Virus record (IMG/VR): IMGVR_UViG_3300046787_000307
Span: 1 to 34,103 of that record
Length of the DNA stretch: 34,103 nt
Direction: 5' to 3' (one strand)
Source of the DNA: a virus
Position 1 is the first letter of the stretch; the number at the start of each line of letters is the position of its first letter. The notes under the pieces were generated by a model. The model saw nothing but the letters and a program-made list of their open reading frames with translations. It was not told the origin of the DNA and made no database searches. Below are positions 1 through 6,237 of this stretch, one piece after another. The translations under genes were made by a program, and so were the position numbers.

Positions 1-2
1 AA

Positions 3-41
3 CACCATCAAAAAAACGGCGATGTCCTTATCCGCATATAG
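3..41 (+). CDS. 3' tail of the gene that starts at 33764 (split by the contig ends)
   Basis: This is the C-terminal end of the 81-residue protein encoded at 33764-34009, repeated here because the contig ends overlap. Its stop is the TAG at 39-41. The two base differences at 6 and 9 change residues in this copy compared with the right-hand copy and are probably end-of-contig errors. Confidence 0.7.
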   Translation, partial: HHQKNGDVLIRI

Positions 42-135
42 GAAACAGTACATTAAGCAATTAAAAGATATTAGAAAACTCCTAGATGTACTCATACATT
101 TAGAAGAATCTAAATTATAAGAATAATTGCTCGCT
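10..135. repeat. Left copy of contig-end repeat (circular closure)
   Basis: Bases 10-135 are identical to 33978-34103. Extending outward, bases 1-9 match 33969-33977 except at positions 6 and 9. The repeat shows that the molecule is circular, circularly permuted or terminally redundant. The length is close to a common assembler k-mer, so I read it as an assembly overlap of a circularly permuted genome rather than a biological terminal repeat. Unique genome length is about 33,968 bp. Confidence 0.95.
22..120 (+). CDS. Small basic hypothetical protein (32 aa), left copy
   Basis: An ATG at 22 opens a 32-residue ORF, rich in Lys, Leu and Ile, ending at TAA 118-120. It overlaps the end of the preceding gene by 20 nt in another frame, which suggests translational coupling. 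It is predicted as one amphipathic helix. The upstream A-run contains no Shine-Dalgarno. Function unknown. A DnaA-box-like TTATCCGCA (28-36) lies inside it. It is duplicated at 33990-34088 only because of the contig-end overlap. Confidence 0.5.
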   Translation: MSLSAYRKQYIKQLKDIRKLLDVLIHLEESKL

Positions 136-168
136 TACATCTGATACATCAATCACATGGCACATCTC

Positions 169-465
169 ATAGGCGAGATACGGGCAGAGAACCGTAGGGA
201 TATAGAAGCCCGAGACATGGTAGCTAGTTGCTAGTAGGAGACCTATATTGTACCGAACCCAACAAGCGGTCTGAATGTCAAACCATTCTCTCGCCTATCA
301 GGTGTGTCATAAGTTGGTGGGTTAAGTTTGGGTAAAAGGTGGACTGCCTATGCCCGAGTCCGCAAGGATAATGTCCCAAGAGAAGTCATGACTCTTAAGG
401 GAACAAGCGTAAGCACTCGGTAGGCGTTAAGCCCGATATGAAAATATATTTGTTTTTATGTCACC
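169..465 (+). ncRNA. Large structured RNA with a possible pseudoknot, unidentified class
   Basis: No credible ORF lies between 121 and 546, but complementary segments form a coherent fold. Domain 1 closes with a perfect 10-bp helix (169-178 with 289-298) and contains CGGGC/GCCCG (181-185/208-212), GACAT/ATGTC (214-218/275-279) and AGACC/GGTCT (239-243/268-272). Domain 2 nests 301-304/462-465, 308-312/456-460, 328-332/432-436 and a 10-bp helix with a 3-nt bulge (346-350/421-425 plus 354-358/416-420). That helix encloses a GCAA-tetraloop hairpin (359-368) and a long hairpin (374-402). Loop 256-263 can pair with 313-323, joining the domains as a pseudoknot. I see no conserved core of tmRNA, RNase P RNA, 6S RNA or group I/II introns. 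It could be a free RNA or a long leader of the operon starting at 547. No certain promoter or terminator is visible. Confidence 0.68.
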
Positions 466-546
466 CATACTTAGCTCATCAACAAATCGTGCATCAAGTT
501 CTGTAGGGAGTATAGAGAAATATTATTAAAACTAAACAATTAAAAT

Positions 547-831
547 ATGGAAAACACAGCACAAGTAGAAATGCCAAAATATGTATGTCATAAAGAAGTT
601 TGGGCTTTGAAGATTAAAGAAATAAAAAGAGATGGTGAAGGTGAAAATCGTGAGACAGATGGTAGTGCAATCATCACACCAGAGGAGGTAGGTTACGCTC
701 CTTTCAAGGTTGACCATGCTTATGTATCGAAACATAAGCCAGAAATTGGTGGATATTATGTGGTTTACAAAGATGGCTACAAATCGTTTTCGCCAGCAGA
801 AGCATTTGAAAGTGGTTACACAAGAATTTAA
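547..831 (+). CDS. Conserved phage protein of unknown function (94 aa)
   Basis: The protein resembles, from memory, a small hypothetical family common in phages and metagenomic viruses, with a KEVWALKI motif near residue 17, a GSAIITPEEVGYAPF block in the middle and a GGYYVVYKDGYKSFSPAEAF block near the C-terminus. No catalytic residues are recognisable and no membrane segment is present. The ATG follows AATTAAAAT with no Shine-Dalgarno. It is the first coding gene after the structured RNA, so it may share that transcript. Function unknown. Confidence 0.85.
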   Translation: MENTAQVEMPKYVCHKEVWALKIKEIKRDGEGENRETDGSAIITPEEVGYAPFKVDHAYVSKHKPEIGGYYVVYKDGYKSFSPAEAFESGYTRI

Positions 832-903
832 ACACTAAAGTATCAAATCACTACCTCTCTACAGTACTTGGTGCATGAATTATCAGTAATTAAATTAAAA
901 AAT

Positions 904-1083
904 ATGGATTACGATGAAAGAAAAACAGCGGTAACATTAGTAGGGCTTTTCATAATAACTATGATAACTATAGCCACGCTATTCTTTTTTGGAGACAAGC
1001 TCCACAATAATCGCAATATAAAATGCCTTCAATTAGGAGGAACTTATCAGAAAGTAGCAGACACTTGGGTGTGTCAAAACTAA
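904..1083 (+). CDS. Small single-pass membrane protein (59 aa)
   Basis: I chose the ATG at 904 over an upstream TTG at 868 because the extra 12 residues look non-coding. After a charged N-terminus a hydrophobic helix spans about residues 9-29. The short C-terminal part contains two Cys (near CLQLGG and WVCQN) that could form a disulfide if exported. It heads a run of tightly spaced small genes. Function unknown. Confidence 0.65.
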   Translation: MDYDERKTAVTLVGLFIITMITIATLFFFGDKLHNNRNIKCLQLGGTYQKVADTWVCQN

Positions 1084-1084
1084 C

Positions 1085-1291
1085 ATGCCTACATTCATAA
1101 TAATTTGGATAGTGACATCGGTGTTGAGTTATGGGTTTGCGTTTGGATATTTCCAAAAAGAATATCCATTATCTGCACAGCAATATCAGAAAAGAAACAG
1201 ACTATTTGCATTAAAACTTTCAGTTTTTCCTTTTGCTGGAATGATTATAGTCATTATAGAAGGTCTTTACAAGCACGGATTAAAGTTTTAA
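1085..1291 (+). CDS. Two-helix membrane protein (68 aa)
   Basis: The start is one base after the previous stop. Hydrophobic segments lie at about residues 3-22 and 43-61, separated by a basic loop (QKRNR), predicting two membrane helices. There is no recognisable domain. A competing longer ORF in another frame (from 1105) is rejected as a shadow because its true start is at 1303. Function unknown. Confidence 0.6.
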   Translation: MPTFIIIWIVTSVLSYGFAFGYFQKEYPLSAQQYQKRNRLFALKLSVFPFAGMIIVIIEGLYKHGLKF

Positions 1292-1302
1292 GAGTTAGAG
1301 AT

Positions 1303-1470
1303 ATGGAAGAAGAATTTTATGTTTGCCCACATCATTGCGATACTGGAGGTTATGAAAGTTGTTGTAGTTGTGGTAAATGGTCAGAAAACGAACCACACAG
1401 ACTTTGTACCGAAAACCCAGATAATAAAACTGGATACGATTTAGAAGATGATTTAATAGAGAAAAAGTAA
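1303..1470 (+). CDS. Small Cys/His-rich acidic protein, possible zinc binder (55 aa)
   Basis: From the ATG at 1303 the protein shows CPHHC, then CCSC, then a final Cys (LCTEN), which could form one zinc site. The C-terminus is acidic, followed by KK. The 66 upstream codons of the open frame overlap the membrane-protein gene and are unlikely to be translated. The start follows TTAGAGAT, a weak purine stretch. Function unknown. Confidence 0.6.
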   Translation: MEEEFYVCPHHCDTGGYESCCSCGKWSENEPHRLCTENPDNKTGYDLEDDLIEKK

Positions 1471-1474
1471 TAAT

Positions 1475-1684
1475 ATGAAAATACCACTAACAAAAGAGGT
1501 GAGAAAACCAGAAGACATTGAGGACATTTGGTTTGCTTGGTATCCGATACTTACAAAAGATAATTATGGTAGGGGTACTATTACAAGATTGGTCTGGTTA
1601 CAGAAAGTAATACGACATATTTACTATGTTGGAGATAGTAATATAGGGATAGATAAATGTACTCATTATAATTATATTGATTAA
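1475..1684 (+). CDS. Hypothetical protein (69 aa)
   Basis: It begins 4 nt after the previous stop in the same small-gene operon. It has a basic, proline-containing N-terminus and an aromatic-rich middle (DIWFAWYP), consistent with a small alpha/beta fold. No motif, signal peptide or membrane segment is recognised. Function unknown. Confidence 0.6.
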   Translation: MKIPLTKEVRKPEDIEDIWFAWYPILTKDNYGRGTITRLVWLQKVIRHIYYVGDSNIGIDKCTHYNYID

Positions 1685-1689
1685 ATAAC

Positions 1690-2043
1690 ATGTCTAAGAT
1701 AGAGAATAAAAGAGAGATAATAAGACAAAAATGTATCGAAGCGAATCCAGTCAATTTGGGTACAAATAGAGTTTGTAACTTCTGTAACAGTCAATTCTGT
1801 ATTTGTAATAATAGGTCAAAAAACCATGAAGAAGACTTTGGAAAGCCAAGGCATTTAGGACTAGCAGATGTATTGATTGCTTTGGATATAAATTCTACAA
1901 GCACAAGAATCGAGTTAAAAGTATCTAGTAATCTCTTTAGTATCTGTATTGATAATGATAGTTGTATTTGGAATCTAAAATCAGATACCCTAGAAGAACA
2001 AAGTGAAGAAACTATAGACTTCCTTTATGAATTATTGAGTTAA
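1690..2043 (+). CDS. Cys-rich phage protein with LADVLIAL motif (117 aa)
   Basis: The N-terminal third reads as REIIRQKCIEANP followed by a Cys cluster (CNFCNSQFCIC), then a LADVLIALD segment and a C-terminal block with WNLKSDTLEEQS and ETIDFLYELL. I recall this order of blocks from a widespread uncharacterised family in environmental phages, usually encoded among early small genes. The Cys cluster may bind zinc but looks like an insertion relative to that memory. Function unknown. Confidence 0.75.
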   Translation: MSKIENKREIIRQKCIEANPVNLGTNRVCNFCNSQFCICNNRSKNHEEDFGKPRHLGLADVLIALDINSTSTRIELKVSSNLFSICIDNDSCIWNLKSDTLEEQSEETIDFLYELLS

Positions 2044-2047
2044 CTTT

Positions 2048-2482
2048 ATGAAACAAGAACAAAACAAAGAAGAAGTAAATTACGCAGACTCAAGAACACT
2101 AGAGCAGATAGGAAAAGACCTAGACACTAAAATAACATCTGCTAGTAAGATTGAACTATCAAGTGGTGCTACCCCTCACACTTTAGGACAAGAGAAGTGG
2201 GAAGAGAGATTTGAGCAATTATTTCCATTACAATACTGGGCAACTGAAAACTATCCTGGAGACAGTAAAGATGGAGAATTAAACTTTTCCCGATGGACAG
2301 CCAAAGCCACCGAGATGGCTAAATTCAGAGCAAATATGGTATTACAATTCATAAATTCTGAAATCTCCAAAGCTCTTCTCTTACAGAGGGAGGAATTGGT
2401 GAAGAAGATAGAAGAAATAGCTTATCACTCAACAAAAGAAGTAATAGAATTTAGAGAAAACATTATCAGACAATTAAAGTAA
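2048..2482 (+). CDS. Hypothetical soluble protein (144 aa)
   Basis: The start is 4 nt after the preceding stop. The N-terminal 40 residues are polar and probably disordered. The middle holds a Trp-rich patch (EKWEERFEQLFPLQYW), and the C-terminal half is strongly helical, probably a coiled coil (about residues 90-144). No known domain is recognised and no membrane segment is present. Function unknown. Confidence 0.65.
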   Translation: MKQEQNKEEVNYADSRTLEQIGKDLDTKITSASKIELSSGATPHTLGQEKWEERFEQLFPLQYWATENYPGDSKDGELNFSRWTAKATEMAKFRANMVLQFINSEISKALLLQREELVKKIEEIAYHSTKEVIEFRENIIRQLK

Positions 2483-2483
2483 T

Positions 2484-2690
2484 ATGCCATACGAAAAACA
2501 ATCAACAAAAGAAGAAATTGCTGAATCCAAAAGAAAATGCTGGCATTCAGAGTGTAGTAAAACAGCGATTATAGAAGATAATGGGGGTTGGCGATGGTGC
2601 TGGAAACATTTTTGGTGGCAAAGAGATGGGTATTTCAGCAAAATGAAAAAGGTTATTTGGAAGAATTTATTTTTAATCAAAGAAGAGTAG
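2484..2690 (+). CDS. Small Cys/Trp/His-rich protein, possible zinc finger (68 aa)
   Basis: It starts one base after the previous stop. The central part has CWHSEC and then CWKHFW after a GGWRW turn, a plausible two-knuckle zinc-binding arrangement with His. The C-terminal tail is basic and hydrophobic. Function unknown. A nucleic-acid-binding role is only a guess from the composition. Confidence 0.55.
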   Translation: MPYEKQSTKEEIAESKRKCWHSECSKTAIIEDNGGWRWCWKHFWWQRDGYFSKMKKVIWKNLFLIKEE

Positions 2691-2692
2691 AT

Positions 2693-2842
2693 ATGGATAA
2701 ACTAACATTAACTTCAATTTGGCTAATAAAAAATCTGTGTATTGATACGAACGCAGATGTAGCCAATTTAGAGCAAGATATTACTTTTGAAGGCAAGAAA
2801 ATAGGTCGATATAAAATTACTATTAAGAAAATTAAAGAGTAA
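2693..2842 (+). CDS. Hypothetical protein (49 aa)
   Basis: The ATG at 2693 lies 2 nt after the preceding stop. A longer reading from 2588 overlaps that gene and is rejected. The sequence ends in a very basic tail (GRYKITIKKIKE). No domain is recognised. Only its position in the tight operon supports it. Confidence 0.5.
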   Translation: MDKLTLTSIWLIKNLCIDTNADVANLEQDITFEGKKIGRYKITIKKIKE

Positions 2843-2845
2843 GAG

Positions 2846-3313
2846 ATGATACAAATTAAACCTTTCAAGCAATCAGACGATTCCCGATGTGCTCCAGCAT
2901 GTGTCAAAATGATACTAGACTACTACGGCATAGAGAAGTCAGAAGATGAGCTTTGTGAAGAACTTGACCATACTTACGAATACGGCTGTACAAATGAATC
3001 TATGGTTGATTATTTCAACAGAAACGGCTTTAAATCAGAGCTAAAGACTTTCTGCACGATAGATGATTTACGAAAGGAGATAGACGAAGGCAGACCTGTA
3101 ATAGTAGATTGGTTTAGTACCAACTGTGGACACGCTAGTATTGTTGTAGAGGTTACTAAAAACTATGTAATATTCTACGACCCAGAAGAAGATAAGTTTG
3201 TAGCAATGCCCTACCACGAATTTATGACAGTATGGTTTGACTGGAAAAACTCACCATATATCTCTACTTGGGAAGATATGGTTATTAGAGGGATGATAAC
3301 TATTAGGAGGTAA
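2846..3313 (+). CDS. C39-like papain-fold cysteine peptidase (155 aa)
   Basis: The N-terminus carries the C39/papain-like signature: Q9, then DDSRCAPAC with the likely nucleophile C15, then MILDYYG. The general base is probably H96 in CGHASIV, and the following YDP supplies D112. This order matches stand-alone C39_2-type peptidases. No signal peptide, transporter or ATPase domain is present, so the enzyme should act in the cytoplasm, perhaps in virion protein maturation, on a host protein or on a short peptide. It is the last gene of the left small-gene operon, and a DnaA-like box begins 2 nt after its stop. An inactive peptidase fold is also possible, because the usual DCG is RCA here. Confidence 0.75.
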   Translation: MIQIKPFKQSDDSRCAPACVKMILDYYGIEKSEDELCEELDHTYEYGCTNESMVDYFNRNGFKSELKTFCTIDDLRKEIDEGRPVIVDWFSTNCGHASIVVEVTKNYVIFYDPEEDKFVAMPYHEFMTVWFDWKNSPYISTWEDMVIRGMITIRR

Positions 3314-3314
3314 C

Positions 3315-3353
3315 TTATCCACATTGACCATTGATAATCGGATATAGTATAAT
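3315..3353 (+). promoter_or_regulatory. Sigma70 promoter with exact DnaA-type box, leaderless output
   Basis: TTATCCACA (3315-3323) abuts the -35 TTGACC (3324-3329). After an 18-nt spacer comes TATAAT (3348-3353). Six bases later is the ATG at 3360, so the predicted +1 is the start codon itself. Confidence 0.8.
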
Positions 3354-3359
3354 ATCTTT

Positions 3360-3611
3360 ATGGAAAAATATATTAGTCAAATCGTGACTTATGTACTTGA
3401 AAATAAAGTAGTAAAAGCCACAAAGTATGTAAGTCCAAAGCTCATAATCAGAGCAGTAAGGAAGAGATATAAAGGTAAGATACTAGGCAACCAGAATGTA
3501 CAAATCACTCTAACTATTGGAAAACCTAACTTCCTTGAAAGAAAATTTATTAAAGATTGCATAAAGGCAAAAGAACCATTCCCTGTTAAGAAATTACAAA
3601 TTAAAGAATAA
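3360..3611 (+). CDS. Conserved small basic phage protein (83 aa)
   Basis: The protein has the block VVKATKYVSPKLIIRAVRK and a C-terminal LTIGKPNFLERKFIKDCIKA stretch followed by PFPVKK. I recall similar blocks from small uncharacterised proteins encoded just before terminase genes in metagenomic phages. It is highly basic, which allows nucleic-acid binding, but nothing proves it. It is expressed from its own strong promoter and is predicted to be translated from a leaderless mRNA. The next gene follows after 3 nt. Confidence 0.8.
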   Translation: MEKYISQIVTYVLENKVVKATKYVSPKLIIRAVRKRYKGKILGNQNVQITLTIGKPNFLERKFIKDCIKAKEPFPVKKLQIKE

Positions 3612-3614
3612 ACT

Positions 3615-4073
3615 ATGAAAATTAAAAAACTTGCATCATTTTTAGAAGATATTAAAAAGTTAAACCTAACAGGTAAGGTAGCTTATGCAATAGCTAAAAA
3701 TAGAAAGATTTTGGAAACCGAGATTGAAACACTGCAGGAGTCTATAAAAGCAAGAGAAGATTTTACAAAATACAATACAGAAAGAATAGAGTTGGCTAAA
3801 AAACACGCAAGGAAAGATGAAAAAGGTAATCCTCTAACTAAAGACAATGGAGGAAAGTACGACATAGAAGACATAGATGCTTTTGAAAAAGAATTTGAAA
3901 CTCTAAAAGAAACCCATAAAGAAGCAATAGACTATCGGCAAAAGCAAATAGAGGACTTTAATGCTATGGAAGAAGAAGAATCAAAGATAGTTTTCCACAT
4001 GATAGAAGAGTCTGAAATACCCGAAAATGCAACAGCACAGGAGGTTTATACACTACTGGAATTCACGAAGTAG
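3615..4073 (+). CDS. Coiled-coil phage protein, DUF1617-like (152 aa)
   Basis: The order of blocks VAYAIAKNRKILE, a long heptad helix, ELAKKHARKDEKGNPL and a YDIEDIDAFEKEFETL segment resembles the small phage family annotated as DUF1617 in many siphoviruses and podoviruses. Predicted structure is almost wholly helical coiled coil (about residues 25-110), with an acidic C-terminus. It is co-transcribed with the 83-aa gene and lies directly before the terminase operon. The biochemical role is unknown, but a packaging or assembly accessory is plausible from position. Confidence 0.7.
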   Translation: MKIKKLASFLEDIKKLNLTGKVAYAIAKNRKILETEIETLQESIKAREDFTKYNTERIELAKKHARKDEKGNPLTKDNGGKYDIEDIDAFEKEFETLKETHKEAIDYRQKQIEDFNAMEEEESKIVFHMIEESEIPENATAQEVYTLLEFTK

Positions 4074-4084
4074 CCTGAAGTAAC

Positions 4085-4115
4085 TTGTGGACAAAAATTT
4101 GGAATGGGGTATAAT
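4085..4115 (+). promoter_or_regulatory. Late promoter before the terminase/structural operon
   Basis: A weak -35 TTGTGG (4085-4090) and TATAAT (4110-4115) are separated by 19 nt. An inverted DnaA-like box TGTGGACAA (4086-4094) overlaps the -35. Predicted +1 is near 4122, leaving about 10 nt of leader before the ATG at 4132. Confidence 0.6.
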
Positions 4116-4131
4116 TAGTGAAGATTAAATT

Positions 4132-4551
4132 ATGGAAAGTAAACTAACTAATAAAAACCCAGTAGGAAGACCTCCTAAATTCTCATCAGTAGAGCAACTA
4201 GATTCTTTAATAGAGAGCTACTTTGAAAACTGTAAACAAGAGAATAAACCTTATACTATAACAGGCTTAGCACTTTGGTTAGATACAACTAGAGAGACTT
4301 TAATAGACTATCAAGAGAATAAAGGATATGAATTTTCTGACGCTATAAAGAGAGCTAAGTTAAAATGTGAAAATTGGGTAGAAGAAGGAGCTTTAATGAA
4401 CAAAGTTAATCCAACAAGTGCTATATTTAATCTTAAGAATAACTATGGATGGAAAGACAAAGTAGAGCAAGAACTTAGTAACCCTGATGGTAACTTAAAA
4501 ACAATAACTATAATCAAAACTAATGGAAACAAGGATAACACTTCTACCTAA
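4132..4551 (+). CDS. terS: Terminase small subunit
   Basis: The N-terminus has the GRPPKF hook common to small terminases, followed by a helix-turn-helix-like region (PYTITGLALWLDTTRETLIDYQ) and the block ALMNKVNPTSAIFNLKNNYGWKDK, typical of P22 gp3-like DNA-packaging proteins. It should bind the pac site and recruit the large subunit. Length (139 aa) is in the usual range. Its last 29 bases overlap the start of the large subunit in another frame, so the pair is probably translationally coupled. Confidence 0.9.
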   Translation: MESKLTNKNPVGRPPKFSSVEQLDSLIESYFENCKQENKPYTITGLALWLDTTRETLIDYQENKGYEFSDAIKRAKLKCENWVEEGALMNKVNPTSAIFNLKNNYGWKDKVEQELSNPDGNLKTITIIKTNGNKDNTST

Positions 4552-5941
4552 ACAATCAGATGCTTGGGAATGTTGGGAAAGCAAAGGCATAACAGAATTA
4601 GGTTATGGAGGTGCTGCGGGTGGTGGAAAAACCAGACTTGGTTGCTATTTAATTATTACAGCTTGTGAACAATATCCAGGGAGTAGATGGGCTATTGGTA
4701 GAAAGGAGCTTAAAACATTAAGACTAACTACTCTTGCATCTCTGTTTGAAATCTTTAAAGAGATGGGTTATTCAGAAAAAGATTATAGATATGATGTCCA
4801 ACAAGGGCTTATAACATTCTCTAATGGCTCACAAATACTTATCTTAGATACTGCATATAGTCCACAAGACCCAGAATATACTCGCTTCGGTTCACTTGAA
4901 ATATCAGGTGCTTGGATTGACGAAAGCAATGAAACACCAGAGAAAGCTAAATCTATTTTAAAGACTCGTGTAGGAAGAAAGAACAACCTTAATGGAATAT
5001 TAGTAAAACCTTTCTGGCTAGAAACATTTAACCCAAACAAAGGGCATGTGCATAGAGATTACTACAAACCTTGGAAAGAAAAGACTATGCCTTCTTACAG
5101 AGCTTTTATTCGTGCCTTACCTGGAGATAACCCACACTTACCAGAAGCATACATAACGAACCTAGAAAGAGCTGATAAAGTAACAAGGGAAAGACTTTTA
5201 AAGGGGAACTTTGAGTTTGATGATGACCCACAAAAGATAATGTTTTATGAAGCTATAACAGACTTAACAACAAATACTTTAGTAAACAACAAGGAAACAA
5301 AAACTCTTATTGCAGACATAGCTCGTTTTGGTGGAGATAAAATCGTTCTAGGTTGTTTTAAAGGTTTAGAACTGTACTCTCTAGGAGTTTATACTTATCA
5401 AGGTATAGACGAAACTATCAAGAAAATGAAAGAAACTATCCTTGTAGAAACTATTGGATATGTAAATGTATTAGCTGACGAGGGTGGTGTTGGTGGTGGT
5501 GTAGTAGACGGAATGAGGGGTATCAAAGGCTATAACGGTGCATCTAGCCCTTTACCAATATGGGATTATGTAACTAATAGGCAAAGACCAGCTAACTATC
5601 AAAACTTTAGAAGCCAGTGCTATTTTAAGTTAGGCGAAATGGTAAACAATAGGCAGATAAGCATTAAGATTAAACAGTTTAAGACAAACATAGAGGGCTA
5701 CACTAAAGAAAAAGCTACATCAGACTTAATTGAGGAACTTGACGCTATAAAACAAACAGACAATTCAGAAGACGGGAAGAAAGCAATTATTCCTAAAAGT
5801 GAAATAAAAGAAATTTTAGGGAGAAGTCCAGACTTTGCAGATATTATGATGATGAGAATGTTTTTTGAGCTTAAAGACTTACCTATAACTTATAGGCATA
5901 GTTTGATAGACACAGAACAAGATAAAAATCCTGCAATTTAA
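4523..5941 (+). CDS. terL: Terminase large subunit (ATPase and nuclease)
   Basis: This is the packaging motor. Walker A is GYGGAAGGGKT (residues 27-37) and Walker B is GAWIDESNE (129-137), with the catalytic Glu following the Asp. The C-terminal RNase H-fold nuclease shows acidic positions D265 (IADIARFGGD), D319 (VLADEGG) and D437/D440 (SPDFADIMMMR). The full length of 472 aa is normal for headful-packaging P22/Sf6-type enzymes, in keeping with a circularly permuted genome. The start overlaps the small subunit and has no Shine-Dalgarno. A promoter for the next gene lies in the 46 nt after the stop. Confidence 0.95.
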   Translation: METRITLLPKQSDAWECWESKGITELGYGGAAGGGKTRLGCYLIITACEQYPGSRWAIGRKELKTLRLTTLASLFEIFKEMGYSEKDYRYDVQQGLITFSNGSQILILDTAYSPQDPEYTRFGSLEISGAWIDESNETPEKAKSILKTRVGRKNNLNGILVKPFWLETFNPNKGHVHRDYYKPWKEKTMPSYRAFIRALPGDNPHLPEAYITNLERADKVTRERLLKGNFEFDDDPQKIMFYEAITDLTTNTLVNNKETKTLIADIARFGGDKIVLGCFKGLELYSLGVYTYQGIDETIKKMKETILVETIGYVNVLADEGGVGGGVVDGMRGIKGYNGASSPLPIWDYVTNRQRPANYQNFRSQCYFKLGEMVNNRQISIKIKQFKTNIEGYTKEKATSDLIEELDAIKQTDNSEDGKKAIIPKSEIKEILGRSPDFADIMMMRMFFELKDLPITYRHSLIDTEQDKNPAI

Positions 5942-5951
5942 TTATTAAGAT

Positions 5952-5980
5952 TTGCATTGACTTTTTAAAAGATATATACT
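5952..5980 (+). promoter_or_regulatory. Internal promoter between terminase and portal genes
   Basis: TTGCAT (5952-5957), a 17-nt spacer and TATACT (5975-5980). The ATG at 5988 follows after 7 nt, giving a leaderless or 1-nt-leader transcript that would include the portal gene. Confidence 0.65.
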
Positions 5981-5987
5981 TATTGCA

Positions 5988-6236
5988 ATGACAACAAAAT
6001 ACAATCTAACTCTCCTATTTAATGGAGAAACATTCAAAAAAAGAACTAATGATATAAAAGAAACTATCTTGTCTTTTATGCCAGAAAGCCTAGTAACAGA
6101 AGTCTATGTAGTAGTAAAACCTGTTGGCTCAAAAAGTGACCCAATAGAGAGAAAGCTAAACCTTACTCAAGGGAAGAAACTTTTTAGAGATGAAAACTTT
6201 ATGGACGTATTTATAAATAACCTATTACTTCAATAA
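5988..6236 (+). CDS. Conserved small protein between terminase and portal (82 aa)
   Basis: The sequence begins with a beta-rich block (KYNLTLLFNGETF), has LVTEVYVVVKP in the middle and ends with RKLNLTQGKKLFRDENFMDVFINNLLL. I recall proteins of this pattern near terminase or portal genes in uncultured phages. It is predicted as a compact alpha/beta domain with no membrane segment. It has its own promoter with near-leaderless geometry, unusual within a structural operon, and the portal gene starts directly after it. Function unknown. Confidence 0.8.
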   Translation: MTTKYNLTLLFNGETFKKRTNDIKETILSFMPESLVTEVYVVVKPVGSKSDPIERKLNLTQGKKLFRDENFMDVFINNLLLQ

Positions 6237-6237
6237 A

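Noticed and set aside
10-135. True direct terminal repeat as in T7
   Set aside because: TerL looks like a headful type and the repeat length resembles an assembler overlap. It cannot be excluded without read mapping.
169-465. Group I intron, tmRNA, RNase P RNA or 6S RNA
   Set aside because: I could not find the conserved core segments of these RNAs, and no interrupted gene flanks the region.
868-903. TTG-started extension of the membrane protein at 904
   Set aside because: The added residues do not resemble protein, and the ATG at 904 has usual spacing to the next gene.
1105-1302. Upstream extension of the Cys-rich protein
   Set aside because: It overlaps the two-helix membrane gene completely and has atypical composition. 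The ATG at 1303 is preferred.
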